NCBI GenBank assembly: GCA_006546595.1
Contig: VIAD01000013.1
Coordinates: forward strand, 1 to 64,000
DNA from: Moraxellaceae bacterium AER2_44_116
GTDB lineage: Bacteria > Pseudomonadota > Gammaproteobacteria > Pseudomonadales > Moraxellaceae
Direction: 5' to 3'
Length of the DNA: 64,000 nt
Shown here in pieces: positions 38,374-46,565 of this stretch. The number at the start of each line of letters is the position of its first letter. Within the stretch, counting starts at the first letter, position 1. Both the position numbers and the translations under genes were made by a program. The notes beneath the pieces were generated by a model, which saw only the letters and a list, made by a program, of their open reading frames with translations, did no database searches and was not told the origin of the DNA.

Positions 38374-39317
38374 CTTGGCTGCTCCTCCAGCGGTTTATCG
38401 GCCAAGATGGTGACGGCAGTCGTTTGGCGGGGAGCCAGACGAATATTGGGAAAGAAGGCGACGGCACGGACACCCTCGTGATAGAAACTTTGTTCAGTCA
38501 GTTCTATCGGTTTTTCGCAGACATTTTCAGCGGTGTACTGGTAAACATCTTGCTCACCACCTGCAAACATCTTTTTAGGTGTGGCCATTGCACAACCGAT
38601 ACGAGCAATACCGTAATTCAGTGTGCCTTCGGAATAACCATTAGGGATACGCCCCTGTACCACATCACGAAATACAATTCTGATCGCATCATCGTAATCA
38701 CTGGCGGTCGATTCTTTCTTGTCGGCATAACGAATTGGCTTATCAAAAACCAGCGTGATATTTTGTCCAGGCAACGACTGAGGCACTAATGTCAGTGACG
38801 CAACCTGACTAGAAGCGGAAATGCTCTCATCTTCGCGTATATAAATGCCGATAGGCTCGGTTTTGCTCGATAGAACATAAATATCCTGACCAACAATCTT
38901 GTAATCAATGCCATCAAAACCTAAAACACTCGGCGATTTAAATGGCGTAGCAATACGATTGGGGAGCTGATTACTGATATAAACCACTTGGTTTTCATTT
39001 TCATCTAAGCGCACCAATTGTGGTTTTAGTTGGCCTGCAACCTTAAATGGCTTGTCGGGTGAACCCAACGCAGGAAGTGCGGGTTTAGCTTTTTTGGGTG
39101 CTAACCATTTTGCCTTTGGTTTGTCGGTGCCATTATCATTGGCGGGAATAACAGGAAGACTATTCGTGCCTGTTGCCATATTATTGGCCGTATAGCCGAC
39201 CATCACCGCACCACCTTTTGCAGGGGCAGGAATATCGGCGGCACTTTTAAATGGCAAACCATCGGCAAATGACAATGATGGCAACACTAACAAATATGCT
39301 AAGTATTTACTGGCCAT
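38370..39317 (-). CDS. traK: TraK, secretin-like core protein (F-type)
   Basis: A 315-residue periplasmic protein with a signal peptide (ends LSFA). The C-terminal part has the TraK blocks DYDDAIRIVFRDVVQGRIPNGY and RAVAFFP..RLAPRQTTAV. It forms the outer-membrane ring with TraV and TraB. It has a proline-rich linker (about 40-80). It overlaps traE by 11 bases. Confidence 0.88.
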   Translation of the reverse strand: MASKYLAYLLVLPSLSFADGLPFKSAADIPAPAKGGAVMVGYTANNMATGTNSLPVIPANDNGTDKPKAKWLAPKKAKPALPALGSPDKPFKVAGQLKPQLVRLDENENQVVYISNQLPNRIATPFKSPSVLGFDGIDYKIVGQDIYVLSSKTEPIGIYIREDESISASSQVASLTLVPQSLPGQNITLVFDKPIRYADKKESTASDYDDAIRIVFRDVVQGRIPNGYSEGTLNYGIARIGCAMATPKKMFAGGEQDVYQYTAENVCEKPIELTEQSFYHEGVRAVAFFPNIRLAPRQTTAVTILADKPLEEQPR

Positions 39318-39987
39318 CGTTAGTTCCTCTCGGGTTTGTCAAAGCGTCTTGCTCGGCTTTTTTGTCACTGTCGGACATATCCGCCTCCTTCTCTTTACGC
39401 AGGCGTAGCCATTTTGCGGTACGGGCATCATGGCCAGCATAAGATGTGAACGCTGTCACAAAAGGCTTGCCGTCTTGCATGGTCAAGGTGTATTCAAAAA
39501 CGACTTCCTTTCTGGAAGAGCTGGACATATTGACTTGGGTATTGATTTCACCCGTGACAAACACTTTGCTGGTCGGCTCTTCCCAGACCACAGAACGTGA
39601 AACAAACCATGCCGTCGCATTGGAGGACTCAATGGCGGGATCAAAGGCGTATTCCTGCAATTTTTGCGTAACGGCTTTGGCAATGGCAGGATCCATAAAA
39701 CGATTGACGACATTAGTCACATAATCAACATTTGAGCGGCTAACTGCGCCCATCGTCCCCGAAAGCCACAACGCAATATCCTTGTAATATTCGGCAGTTG
39801 CTCCGTGCCAATCCAGCTCATACCTGTCATTGACGGTAGGCGGCACAATGATGAGTCGCTCGTGGGATTGAGAGAGCTTAAAAGACAGCAAAACCACGGT
39901 AATCGCCAATCCTGCATTCGCGATCAATAACAGTCGATTGCTATAGATGGCACTTTGCCAAGTAGCATTGAGTTTTTTGAAGTCCAT
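39307..39987 (-). CDS. traE: TraE, inner-membrane channel protein (F-type)
   Basis: Starts with MDFKKLNATWQSAIYSNRLL and one membrane helix (NAGLAITVVLLSF), then a periplasmic VirB8-like domain (GATAEYYKDIALWLSG...). The ATG at 39987 overlaps the traL stop (TAATG), so the two are coupled. An upstream frame extension is not needed. Confidence 0.9.
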   Translation of the reverse strand: MDFKKLNATWQSAIYSNRLLLIANAGLAITVVLLSFKLSQSHERLIIVPPTVNDRYELDWHGATAEYYKDIALWLSGTMGAVSRSNVDYVTNVVNRFMDPAIAKAVTQKLQEYAFDPAIESSNATAWFVSRSVVWEEPTSKVFVTGEINTQVNMSSSSRKEVVFEYTLTMQDGKPFVTAFTSYAGHDARTAKWLRLRKEKEADMSDSDKKAEQDALTNPRGTNDGQ

Positions 39988-40268
39988 TAGCTGTGGTACT
40001 CCAAAATACCGCCATTCGGAAACCATTTATTTAATGGGATAAGGCCAGCTCGATAAGGCCCATGCACATAAAACCCGCCTAACTTGTCGGCTTTGTAGCG
40101 AATATAAAATTTCACAAAAACATAGATAAACAGTAAAGAAATCAGCATTTGATGCGCCATCATGCCCACAAAAAATACGCACATGACTACGCCAAACTCA
40201 TCCATCTCCCACACTAAGATTTGTATGGGGTCATCAACACATTCTGGTATTTCCACGGTATCGAGCAT
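39987..40268 (-). CDS. traL: TraL, small inner-membrane protein (F-type)
   Basis: A small protein of about 93 residues with a hydrophobic stretch (VVMCVFFVGMMAHQMLISLLFIYVF, two close helices) followed by the conserved YIRYKADKLGGFYVHGPYRAG block. It starts at ATG 40268; a GTG at 40280 would overlap the upstream gene. In F-type systems it begins the pilus assembly set. Confidence 0.87.
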   Translation of the reverse strand: MLDTVEIPECVDDPIQILVWEMDEFGVVMCVFFVGMMAHQMLISLLFIYVFVKFYIRYKADKLGGFYVHGPYRAGLIPLNKWFPNGGILEYHS

Positions 40269-40272
40269 GAGA

Positions 40273-40905
40273 CTATTCACTCACCACAATCGTCATAAAC
40301 ATTTCTGTCCGCCGATTAAGAACACGACCTTTCTTGGTGTTGTTGGATGAGACGGGCTCACCTTCTCCCCTGCCTTCAATCGTAATGCGCTCAGGACTAA
40401 CGCCTTTATCTGTTAACCATCTGCCAACGCTCTTTGCTCTACGCGCTGACAGTGAAAGATTGTATGGCGTAGTGCCAATAGAATCGGTGTGGCCAACGAT
40501 GCGAATGGGTTGTTGCGGATTTTTAAGAGCAATATCAAGAATGTGTTGCAAGGGACTGAGGTCGCCAATAATTTGATAACTGTCAAAACTGAACAACTTG
40601 GAGTCTAAGGTCTTTTTTATTACTTTCTGCTGAGTGACTGGCGTTGACTGCTTGACTGGGTCTGTCTCCGCATCAGCACGTAAAGATATCCAAAAAACGC
40701 GGTCTGAATCAGAGAACGCATTTTCTCGGTCACAGCCTAAACAGACGACTGTTTGATACGCTGGCTTTAAAGTAACGACATCAGAAATAACATAGTGTTT
40801 GCGAATGGCAAAATCAGGCTGCTGCCACTCGACGACATGGACAAGCTCCTGACGCGCACAGCCCATGATATTCAAAGAAAGCATTCCAAGCACTAATAAT
40901 CTCAA
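40273..40905 (-). CDS. OmpA-family lipoprotein
   Basis: A 210-residue lipoprotein with lipobox IMGC (residues 13-16) and a C-terminal OmpA/Pal peptidoglycan-binding domain (IRIVGHTDSIGTTPYNLSLSARRAKSV, ITIEGRGEGEPV, NRRTEMFM). It would tie the transfer channel to peptidoglycan. It starts with TTG at 40905 after AGGAA. It seems to be the first gene of the traL-traH operon. Confidence 0.85.
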   Translation of the reverse strand: MRLLVLGMLSLNIMGCARQELVHVVEWQQPDFAIRKHYVISDVVTLKPAYQTVVCLGCDRENAFSDSDRVFWISLRADAETDPVKQSTPVTQQKVIKKTLDSKLFSFDSYQIIGDLSPLQHILDIALKNPQQPIRIVGHTDSIGTTPYNLSLSARRAKSVGRWLTDKGVSPERITIEGRGEGEPVSSNNTKKGRVLNRRTEMFMTIVVSE

Positions 40906-40944
40906 CAGCCTATTTCCTATATATCAATATCACACACTAATAAT

Positions 40945-41000
40945 ATGATACACAGAAAAACACCGACTATTCAATGCTTATTAGCCTGTTATTACTAATA
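40945..41000 (-). promoter_or_regulatory. Promoter region of the first transfer operon
   Basis: The -35 TTGAAT (40974-40969) and -10 TATCAT (40950-40945) are spaced by 18 bases. Just upstream, at 40988-41000, lies GTTATTACTAATA, identical to the left arm of the operator before the dsbC-traW-G operon. The promoter boxes are weak. Confidence 0.4.
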
Positions 41001-41022
41001 GTAGATATATTTTTACAGGTTG

Positions 41023-41643
41023 TTATTCTTGCAGCCGCTTTGAAACCACCGCGTTGGCTAATTGAATAAACGATCCCATGTTGCCTGAAACCGTTTCTGG
41101 TGAAATAGCGTAGCGTCCACCGACAACCAAAGTCGGGGTAAGCTGAATTTGATAACTGAAGCTGAGAAGCGCCGCATGAGCAAACATTGACATAACCTGC
41201 TCATCAGCCCAATGCCGATAAAACTCTGTCATATTTAGCCTGGCTGTTTTAGCGGCAAGGAAATAGGTCTCTTTTTTATCAGCAGTAAAGCCCTGTTGAT
41301 GAATGAGTCGAAACACCGTCGAACAATAACTATTGATGTTTTGGGGGCTGGTGGTCAATGCCGTATAGTAGGCAATTGCTCCCAAGACCGAACTGTCATC
41401 CTTAACCACAACAGGCGTTCTTGCATATATTAGACTCGCTGGCAGTGTATTGCCCCAATCCAATAATGCTTTGTCGGCAGAGTGACAGTGTGGGCAAGAA
41501 AACATAAAAAACAGCCTGATGACCTTGGCATCAGCACTGACTTCTTGTGTCCGAATATAAGGCATATCTTCATCAGCTAAAGCCGTGGCAACACAAGCCC
41601 ACAGACACCAGAAGCTAAACAGCCATTTGGTTACGCGCATCAT
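41023..41643 (-). CDS. DsbA-like thiol oxidoreductase
   Basis: A periplasmic thioredoxin-fold protein with a signal peptide (ends ATALA), active site CPHC (FMFSCPHCHSA) and a cis-proline loop LTPTLVVGG. It should introduce disulfides into exported transfer proteins, complementing the DsbC-like isomerase at 10909. The ATG at 41643 has GGGAGG seven bases upstream and lies inside the end of the GspE-like gene, so translation may be coupled. Confidence 0.8.
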   Translation of the reverse strand: MMRVTKWLFSFWCLWACVATALADEDMPYIRTQEVSADAKVIRLFFMFSCPHCHSADKALLDWGNTLPASLIYARTPVVVKDDSSVLGAIAYYTALTTSPQNINSYCSTVFRLIHQQGFTADKKETYFLAAKTARLNMTEFYRHWADEQVMSMFAHAALLSFSYQIQLTPTLVVGGRYAISPETVSGNMGSFIQLANAVVSKRLQE

Positions 41644-42982
41644 CAATCGCCTCCCTTGCACAAAAATGGTATTCCAGCAAAACATCCTCCAACTCAATTG
41701 ACGACTGTTGCTGCAATAACGTCACCTGCTCTAATTGGTAAGGGGTGAGATGGCCAAGCTGTATCAACATCTCCCCTAATGACGACTGTTTTTCATGGTG
41801 CGTTGCTGAGCCAATAATGGAACGCACCTCTTCTAAGCTGGTATGTCCTTCCGAAGCGGTACGCACACTGGCCTCGGTCAAAGTCTCATATTGGGGCTGA
41901 TTGCGTATTAACCGACTAATCAATCGCTCATCCGATTTGGCTATCGCTTCCCTAACTTTATTGTCGGCCATTAACAACTCCATAATAGGAACCATACCAT
42001 CGTAGAGATTACCTTCAGCTTCTGTACCAAAAGTTTTATCGACATAATTAGCCATTTTATGGTGTTGTAACCAACGTACTTCCGATGCATCAGGCTTACG
42101 TCGAATGTGCGAATGACGAAGGCGGCGTACTAGCCGTTGCGCGATAATACCGCGTAACGATATCGCTAATTGTGCAGGGTCTAAACCAAAATTCAGCAAC
42201 CGCCCAATACTGCTCGGCGCATCATTAGTATGTAAGGTTGATAACACTAAATGGCCCGTCATCGCCGCTTGTACGGCAATTTTTGCCGTTTCTTGGTCAC
42301 GAATTTCACCAACAAGAATCACGTCAGGATCTTGACGTAGCGCGGCTCTCAGGGCCAAAGCAAAGGTATTATGCTGGTCAACATTGACCTGTTGCAGTAA
42401 GGGCAAGCGATACTCGACAGGGTCTTCAATAGTCTGTATTTTTCGGTCGTCGGTATTCAATTCATTCAAAATACTATACAACGTTGATGTTTTCCCTGAG
42501 CCTGTTGGCCCAGTCACCAGAAACAGGCCGCTCGGCTCGCGAATGATGTTGTCGATACTGGCGCGCACTGCGGGAGTCATCATAATGTCGCGCAGATTGC
42601 GCCCTGCATTACGCTGATCCAATAAACGGCAAACGATAGACTGGCCGTAAATCGTCGGTTGTATGGAAATTCGTAGATCTAAACCATGCCCGTCAAAACG
42701 CAAACTGGTACGGCCATCCAAAGGCGTTTTTGTTTCGGAAAGCGGTAAATTAGAGCGTGAGCGAATTTTGGCGTTGATCTCTCTAAACTCATCAGTACTC
42801 ACTTTGCGTACTGATTCCATTTTTCCGCGTCTGCGCCAGCGAATGACTCCTCCTGTCGCTTCCTCTTCAATGTGAACGTCACTCACACCCGCGCCTGCAC
42901 CATCCTGAAACAAGGTATTCAACAGTTCGACAACACTCTGGTCATGCCGACCCGTCGAAATAAATAGATTTGGTAAACTCAT
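41615..42982 (-). CDS. GspE/PilB-family secretion ATPase
   Basis: A 455-residue hexameric ATPase of the type II secretion/type IV pilus class. It carries Walker A GPTGSGKTST (about 157-166), the Asp box TIEDPVEY, Walker B LRQDPDVILVGEIRD and the His box GHLVLSTLHTND. The four-cysteine zinc motif of GspE is not present. The last 80 residues resemble an extra helical domain. A true T2SS/T4P partner (platform protein, pilins) is not in the window, so the ATPase may serve the transfer system. That is unusual for an F-type plasmid. Confidence 0.85.
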   Translation of the reverse strand: MSLPNLFISTGRHDQSVVELLNTLFQDGAGAGVSDVHIEEEATGGVIRWRRRGKMESVRKVSTDEFREINAKIRSRSNLPLSETKTPLDGRTSLRFDGHGLDLRISIQPTIYGQSIVCRLLDQRNAGRNLRDIMMTPAVRASIDNIIREPSGLFLVTGPTGSGKTSTLYSILNELNTDDRKIQTIEDPVEYRLPLLQQVNVDQHNTFALALRAALRQDPDVILVGEIRDQETAKIAVQAAMTGHLVLSTLHTNDAPSSIGRLLNFGLDPAQLAISLRGIIAQRLVRRLRHSHIRRKPDASEVRWLQHHKMANYVDKTFGTEAEGNLYDGMVPIMELLMADNKVREAIAKSDERLISRLIRNQPQYETLTEASVRTASEGHTSLEEVRSIIGSATHHEKQSSLGEMLIQLGHLTPYQLEQVTLLQQQSSIELEDVLLEYHFCAREAIDDARNQMAV

Positions 42983-42991
42983 TTTTACTCA

Positions 42992-43276
42992 TCAATAGTC
43001 AAATTTATTCCAGCCACAGACAACCTGTTCATCCATGTAAAACTGCCGTTGTACAAAGTTGGCGACGTTCAATCGGCTTTTTAAGCTATAAAGTTCTATC
43101 CGTGCGATAGTTTCAGGGAACGCCCACGGCTTTGCAAAATGACTAATCATCAAGCCTCCCCATTTCACAGGAATGGTCGCTCGCTCAATACGTACACAAG
43201 CCTCAGTAGAAATCAGAACATAGCCCGCATAACTCAAAAGCAGCGCGACAAAAATAGAGACGAAAAAGCTTTTCAT
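42992..43276 (-). CDS. Small membrane-anchored protein
   Basis: A protein of about 94 residues with an N-terminal membrane segment or uncleaved signal (MKSFFVSIFVALLLSYAGYVLI) and a short periplasmic part with two cysteines. Its ATG overlaps the lytic transglycosylase stop (ATGA). I know no family. Confidence 0.55.
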   Translation of the reverse strand: MKSFFVSIFVALLLSYAGYVLISTEACVRIERATIPVKWGGLMISHFAKPWAFPETIARIELYSLKSRLNVANFVQRQFYMDEQVVCGWNKFDY

Positions 43277-43719
43277 AACGCTGAAACCTGTTTCAGTTGC
43301 TGCCATATTTTTAACGCATATCGTTGGCGCTTGTGTGGTGATCTTGCGTTATAAGCACCAATCGCTGTCCAGTTGTAGCCATATTGAGAAATGTTGTGAG
43401 CTAAAATCCACGCACCCACATCAATATTTGTGCAGGGGTCAAACAAGTCTATTTTAGAAATATTCATCCGCTGTAATTTTGGCAACCAGGAAGAGTTAAT
43501 CTGCATCACGCCAATATCGAGTGTGCCGTTACTGTTTTTACCTATCGCTCCTGCATGAAATCTGGATTCTTGAGATGCTATCGCCCACAAAACATGGGGA
43601 TGAATCTGGTATTTTTGCGAAGACGCATAGATGCAACCATTAACAAGTCGTCCAAAGTCATTCGCGACAACGTAGCCACTGGTTGTTAAAAGTAGTCCCA
43701 TCACAAGTAATTTTTTCAT
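43273..43719 (-). CDS. Lytic transglycosylase of the transfer region (VirB1/PilT-like)
   Basis: A peptidoglycan-cutting enzyme that opens a path for the channel. It has a signal peptide (ends VVAN) and the SLT domain: IASQESRF with the catalytic glutamate, DIGVMQINSSW and GAYNARS. The ATG at 43719 is preferred because it gives a standard signal peptide; the upstream codons would put 25 hydrophobic residues ahead of it. First gene of the long leftward transfer transcript. Confidence 0.88.
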   Translation of the reverse strand: MKKLLVMGLLLTTSGYVVANDFGRLVNGCIYASSQKYQIHPHVLWAIASQESRFHAGAIGKNSNGTLDIGVMQINSSWLPKLQRMNISKIDLFDPCTNIDVGAWILAHNISQYGYNWTAIGAYNARSPHKRQRYALKIWQQLKQVSAL

Positions 43720-44170
43720 TATATTATTATTAAGCGATAGTATTATTTTTGCAATGATGATGACACATACCATATCGTAAAAAATAAGAAACACTCTAAA
43801 ATAAAGCTAAGGTAGCTTATAAGACGTGTTTTTTGCAGAAAAAAGCATCTCTAATTAATAATTGTTATTTACTGGCTTCTTCAAAGAGCGAATGATGGAA
43901 TTTCACGCATTAAGTCGGTTGTTTTTCCAAGGCATTGGGCTATGGCGCTAATGCTTAATGACACTATTATTCCATTTTGTTATGTTTAAGATATGGGAGT
44001 TTCCAGATAGGCAACACTTCGAATTATGATGATTACATTGAGGGGGTCAGCACGTTTTGCTTCTGCTTTTTCTTTAAAATCATTAAAAAATCTCCCTTTT
44101 ATATACTTTTAATACCTTTTAATACCTTTTAGCGTCCTAAAACTCTTTTATAATCAATATATTGTAGAGG
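43720..44170. other. Intergenic region left of the iterons
   Basis: No gene is seen. A possible leftward promoter for the lytic transglycosylase gene lies here: TTGCAA with a 17-base gap to AATAAT. From about 44092 to 44135 there are repeats of AATACCTTTT, which read as AAAAGGTATT on the other strand and look like degenerate inverted iterons. Confidence 0.4.
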
Positions 44171-44520
44171 TATTAAGGGAGAAAAGAGGACTATTAAGGG
44201 AGTAAAAGGTAGCATTAAGGGAGTGAAAGGGACTAAATAAAGGGAGTAAAAGGTGGTATTCGGGGAGTAAAAGGGACTACTTATTTAGTGTCTAAAAACC
44301 CCCTCTTCATGAATAAAATTAGGCGTTTTTGCAGACAAAACGTTCGTTTTTCACCCAAAAAAACCACTATCGTTAGCTGTTAGACGACAGATAAAGGGAG
44401 TAAAAGGGACTATTAAAATAGTTTTATGGCGGTCATTTTTGCTATTTCTGCATGACTGAGTACACATAACAAGCTAATTCCAAGAAGCAAATCATAGATA
44501 AAAGGAGAAAAAGGGCGTAT
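44171..44520. repeat. Iterons of a Rep_3 origin
   Basis: Five direct copies of a 21-23-bp unit with core GGGAGTAAAAGG start at 44171 and run to about 44280. Their GGGAG cores sit at 44177, 44198, 44219, 44242 and 44263. A sixth good copy is at 44391-44413, and a divergent one (AAGGAGAAAAAGG) at 44500-44512 just before the gene. This is the usual place for RepB/Rep_3 binding and autoregulation. AT-rich DNA lies on both sides. Confidence 0.88.
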
Positions 44521-44568
44521 AAAAGGAATCCTAAAAATATAATTTCCCTTTATAAATTGGATGCGGCG

Positions 44569-45405
44569 ATGGAACACGAACTGGTAGTGAAGTCAAATAA
44601 ACTCATTGAGGCAGGTTTCAAATTATCCCTCAACGAGCAGCGTGTTATTTTGATGGCCATTACGCATGTTCGGCGCGATAGAGCGTTAAGTTCGGACGAG
44701 GTGTTTGAGATCAAGGCGACCGACTTTATGACCTTGTTCGGTATGAACCAGAATAAAGCCTATGAAGAATTACAGAATGCGGCCCAACGGTTATTTGAAC
44801 GTTTTGTCATTATTGATAACCCCGATCCAGACAACCCTGGGCTCGTTATGACGAAAACTCGGTGGATCTCCTCTATCGACTATATTCCCAACCACGGCAA
44901 AATTCGCCTGATGTTTGCTCAAAAAATGATTCCCTACTTGAGTGTGCTTGAAAGAGAGTTTACTAAATACAAATTAGAGTCGATTGCTAAAATGACCAGT
45001 ACCCACGCGATTCGGCTTTATGAGTTGCTGATGCAATGGGGGTCTGTTGGCGAGCGCGATGTCAGTATTGAATGGCTAAAAAGACAAACGCAGATTGAAG
45101 GAAAATATACGGCGATCAAAGACTTTAAGAAAAGTGTCATTGATGTGGCTGTTTCACAAATTAATGAATATACGGATCTTGAGGTAAGTTATGACCAACG
45201 CAAATCGGGACGGACCGTAACACACTTGATTTTTACTTTTAAGCCGAAGCTCTCCCCAAAACTCGAAGAGAAAGCCCCTAAAAAGGTTAAGCCAGAGGGT
45301 CTATTGATCAATGGTGTACCTAAAGTCGATATCGAGCGTTTAGCGCGTCCTGGAGAGTCCTACGAAGATGCGGCAGAACGAATTAAAAAGAGCTGTTTGG
45401 CTTGA
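44569..45405 (+). CDS. repB: Rep_3-family plasmid replication initiator (RepB-like)
   Basis: An initiator of about 278 residues with two winged-helix domains, as in the Rep_3 family: HELVVKSNKLIEAGFKLSLNEQRVILMAI at the start and STHAIRLYELLMQWGSVGERDVSIEWLKRQ in the second domain. It binds the iterons to its left to open the origin, and usually represses its own gene. The ATG at 44569 matches the usual family start; a TTG at 44557 would add four residues. The C-terminal tail is lysine-rich. Confidence 0.92.
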   Translation: MEHELVVKSNKLIEAGFKLSLNEQRVILMAITHVRRDRALSSDEVFEIKATDFMTLFGMNQNKAYEELQNAAQRLFERFVIIDNPDPDNPGLVMTKTRWISSIDYIPNHGKIRLMFAQKMIPYLSVLEREFTKYKLESIAKMTSTHAIRLYELLMQWGSVGERDVSIEWLKRQTQIEGKYTAIKDFKKSVIDVAVSQINEYTDLEVSYDQRKSGRTVTHLIFTFKPKLSPKLEEKAPKKVKPEGLLINGVPKVDIERLARPGESYEDAAERIKKSCLA

Positions 45406-45458
45406 ATGCTGATGGCTGCGAGTTACCCTTCCCTATTGGTATCAAAATTACGGTATTG

Positions 45459-45476
45459 AATTTAGCATGCTAAATT
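45459..45476. repeat. Copy 3 of the 18-bp palindrome
   Basis: AATTTAGCATGCTAAATT, identical to the copy at 24023-24040. It lies 54 bp after the Rep_3 gene and upstream of nothing obvious on that strand. Confidence 0.8.
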
Positions 45477-45550
45477 AGTTTGATGGATCCCACGTTTTGC
45501 CATGCACTATAAATAAAACTAAAGACAAATCTGCATTGACGAAAAATAAG

Positions 45551-45580
45551 AAAACCCCAAAGCGAATGCCTTGGGGTTTA
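45551..45580 (-). terminator. Terminator after the PemK/MazF-like toxin gene
   Basis: Stem AAACCCCAA/TTGGGGTTT with an internal GC pair, followed on the minus strand by TTCTTATTTTT. Related in sequence to the terminators at 13519 and 23371. Confidence 0.75.
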
Positions 45581-45597
45581 GGGTTGAGTTAAATATG

Positions 45598-46008
45598 CTA
45601 TTTTGATGCCACAGCACGAATGGCCGCTTGCAAATGTCGCATCAACGAGGCGTGTAATGTACCTAATTTCGGTATTTGTCCGTGTGGTGCAGCAGGTGGA
45701 ACAGAAAACCAGTCTGAGTTATAAGGCAAGTCAATCATTTGCTTTAAATCAAACTTAGTATCGTAGCTTAAACCAGCCGCTCTATAAGCCTCAGCGTTTG
45801 TCGCTTTGAGAATGGCAAACTCACCCTTATGCAATTCATTAGTCCGTTGGCTCGTGCCGTAGCTAACTTTGACCCAAAACTTAGGGTCATTGTCATCAAA
45901 AACCGTGAGAATTAGCGCAGGACGAGGCTTGGGCTTAGGATGGATATTATCGGGAAAATGACACCAGACTATATCCCCCGCCGTTGGCTCTGGCCACCAT
46001 AATTCCAT
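45598..46008 (-). CDS. PemK/MazF-like toxin
   Basis: A 136-residue protein with a PemK/MazF pattern: GDIVWCHFPD at the start, RPALILTVFD and a middle GEFAILKATN block. Toxins of this type cut mRNA at short sites. The ATG overlaps the stop of the small upstream gene (TAATG), so toxin and antitoxin are coupled. The antitoxin genes lie directly upstream. It helps maintain the plasmid. Confidence 0.75.
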   Translation of the reverse strand: MELWWPEPTAGDIVWCHFPDNIHPKPKPRPALILTVFDDNDPKFWVKVSYGTSQRTNELHKGEFAILKATNAEAYRAAGLSYDTKFDLKQMIDLPYNSDWFSVPPAAPHGQIPKLGTLHASLMRHLQAAIRAVASK

Positions 46009-46136
46009 TATGCTGACTCCCGCTCAAATAAACTTGAACGCACTGACTGTTGCATGCCTTGAGGGACAAGCTCTTTGATTTGAGCGACTTGGCGTGCTGT
46101 TAGGGCAACAGCATCATCGCAGATGTGATGCGTCAT
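46008..46136 (-). CDS. Small protein repeating the C-terminal part of the antitoxin
   Basis: A 42-residue protein (MTHHICDDAVAL...) whose LTARQVAQIKELVPQGMQQSVRSSLFE closely matches the end of the next upstream gene (LTPLNIEQIKEQIPQGTQKLVRSSLLD). AGAGGAA stands nine bases before the ATG at 46136, so it looks translated. It seems to be a detached copy of a toxin-binding tail, directly coupled to the toxin. The longer frame upstream lacks a good start. Confidence 0.6.
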   Translation of the reverse strand: MTHHICDDAVALTARQVAQIKELVPQGMQQSVRSSLFERESA

Positions 46137-46242
46137 CGTGAAGGTTTCCTCTCGAATAAATTGAAATTGCAAAAGAGAAAACCTGCGCTCATTCCGTAGT
46201 GTTGAGCTTATTTCTGTTGAAACATGCGGAGTTCGGCTTGGA

Positions 46243-46506
46243 TTAAACGTCAAGCAAGCTCGAACGTACTAACTTTTGTGTCCCTTGTGGAATTTGCTCT
46301 TTAATTTGTTCAATATTCAAAGGGGTAAGAGCTGCATCATCTCGTTCATATTGGGGTAGTAAGTTGACCGCCAGCAGGCGTAATGCGTGATGAAGGGTCT
46401 GTGTTTCTGACATATCGAGCAGCTCGGCCAGACGTTTTACTGTTTTACGACTCACACCCGTTGCACTGTCATGAGCACGATATCGAAAGGCAATTTGATC
46501 AGACAT
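46243..46506 (-). CDS. Antitoxin with possible ribbon-helix-helix domain
   Basis: An 87-residue protein. The N-terminal half (FRYRAHDSATGVSRKTVKRLAELLDMSETQTLHHALRLL) has a ribbon-helix-helix-like pattern for DNA binding, and the end is the part shared with the gene at 46008. The ATG at 46506 has GGAGG five bases upstream, and this ribosome site lies within the inverted repeat 46512-46548, so binding there would block translation or transcription. Probable antitoxin and autorepressor of the toxin operon. Confidence 0.68.
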   Translation of the reverse strand: MSDQIAFRYRAHDSATGVSRKTVKRLAELLDMSETQTLHHALRLLAVNLLPQYERDDAALTPLNIEQIKEQIPQGTQKLVRSSLLDV

Positions 46507-46511
46507 AATAG

Positions 46512-46559
46512 CCTCCAAAAAGATATATTAAAGATATCTTTTTGGAGGGTTGTTGTCAA
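46512..46559 (-). promoter_or_regulatory. Promoter and operator of the toxin-antitoxin operon
   Basis: Perfect 15-bp inverted repeat with arms CCTCCAAAAAGATAT (46512-46526) and its complement (46534-46548), spaced by seven bases. It overlaps a leftward promoter: -35 TTGACA (46559-46554), 17 bases, -10 TATCTT (46536-46531). The overlap indicates autorepression. Confidence 0.7.
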
Positions 46560-46565
46560 TGTCGC

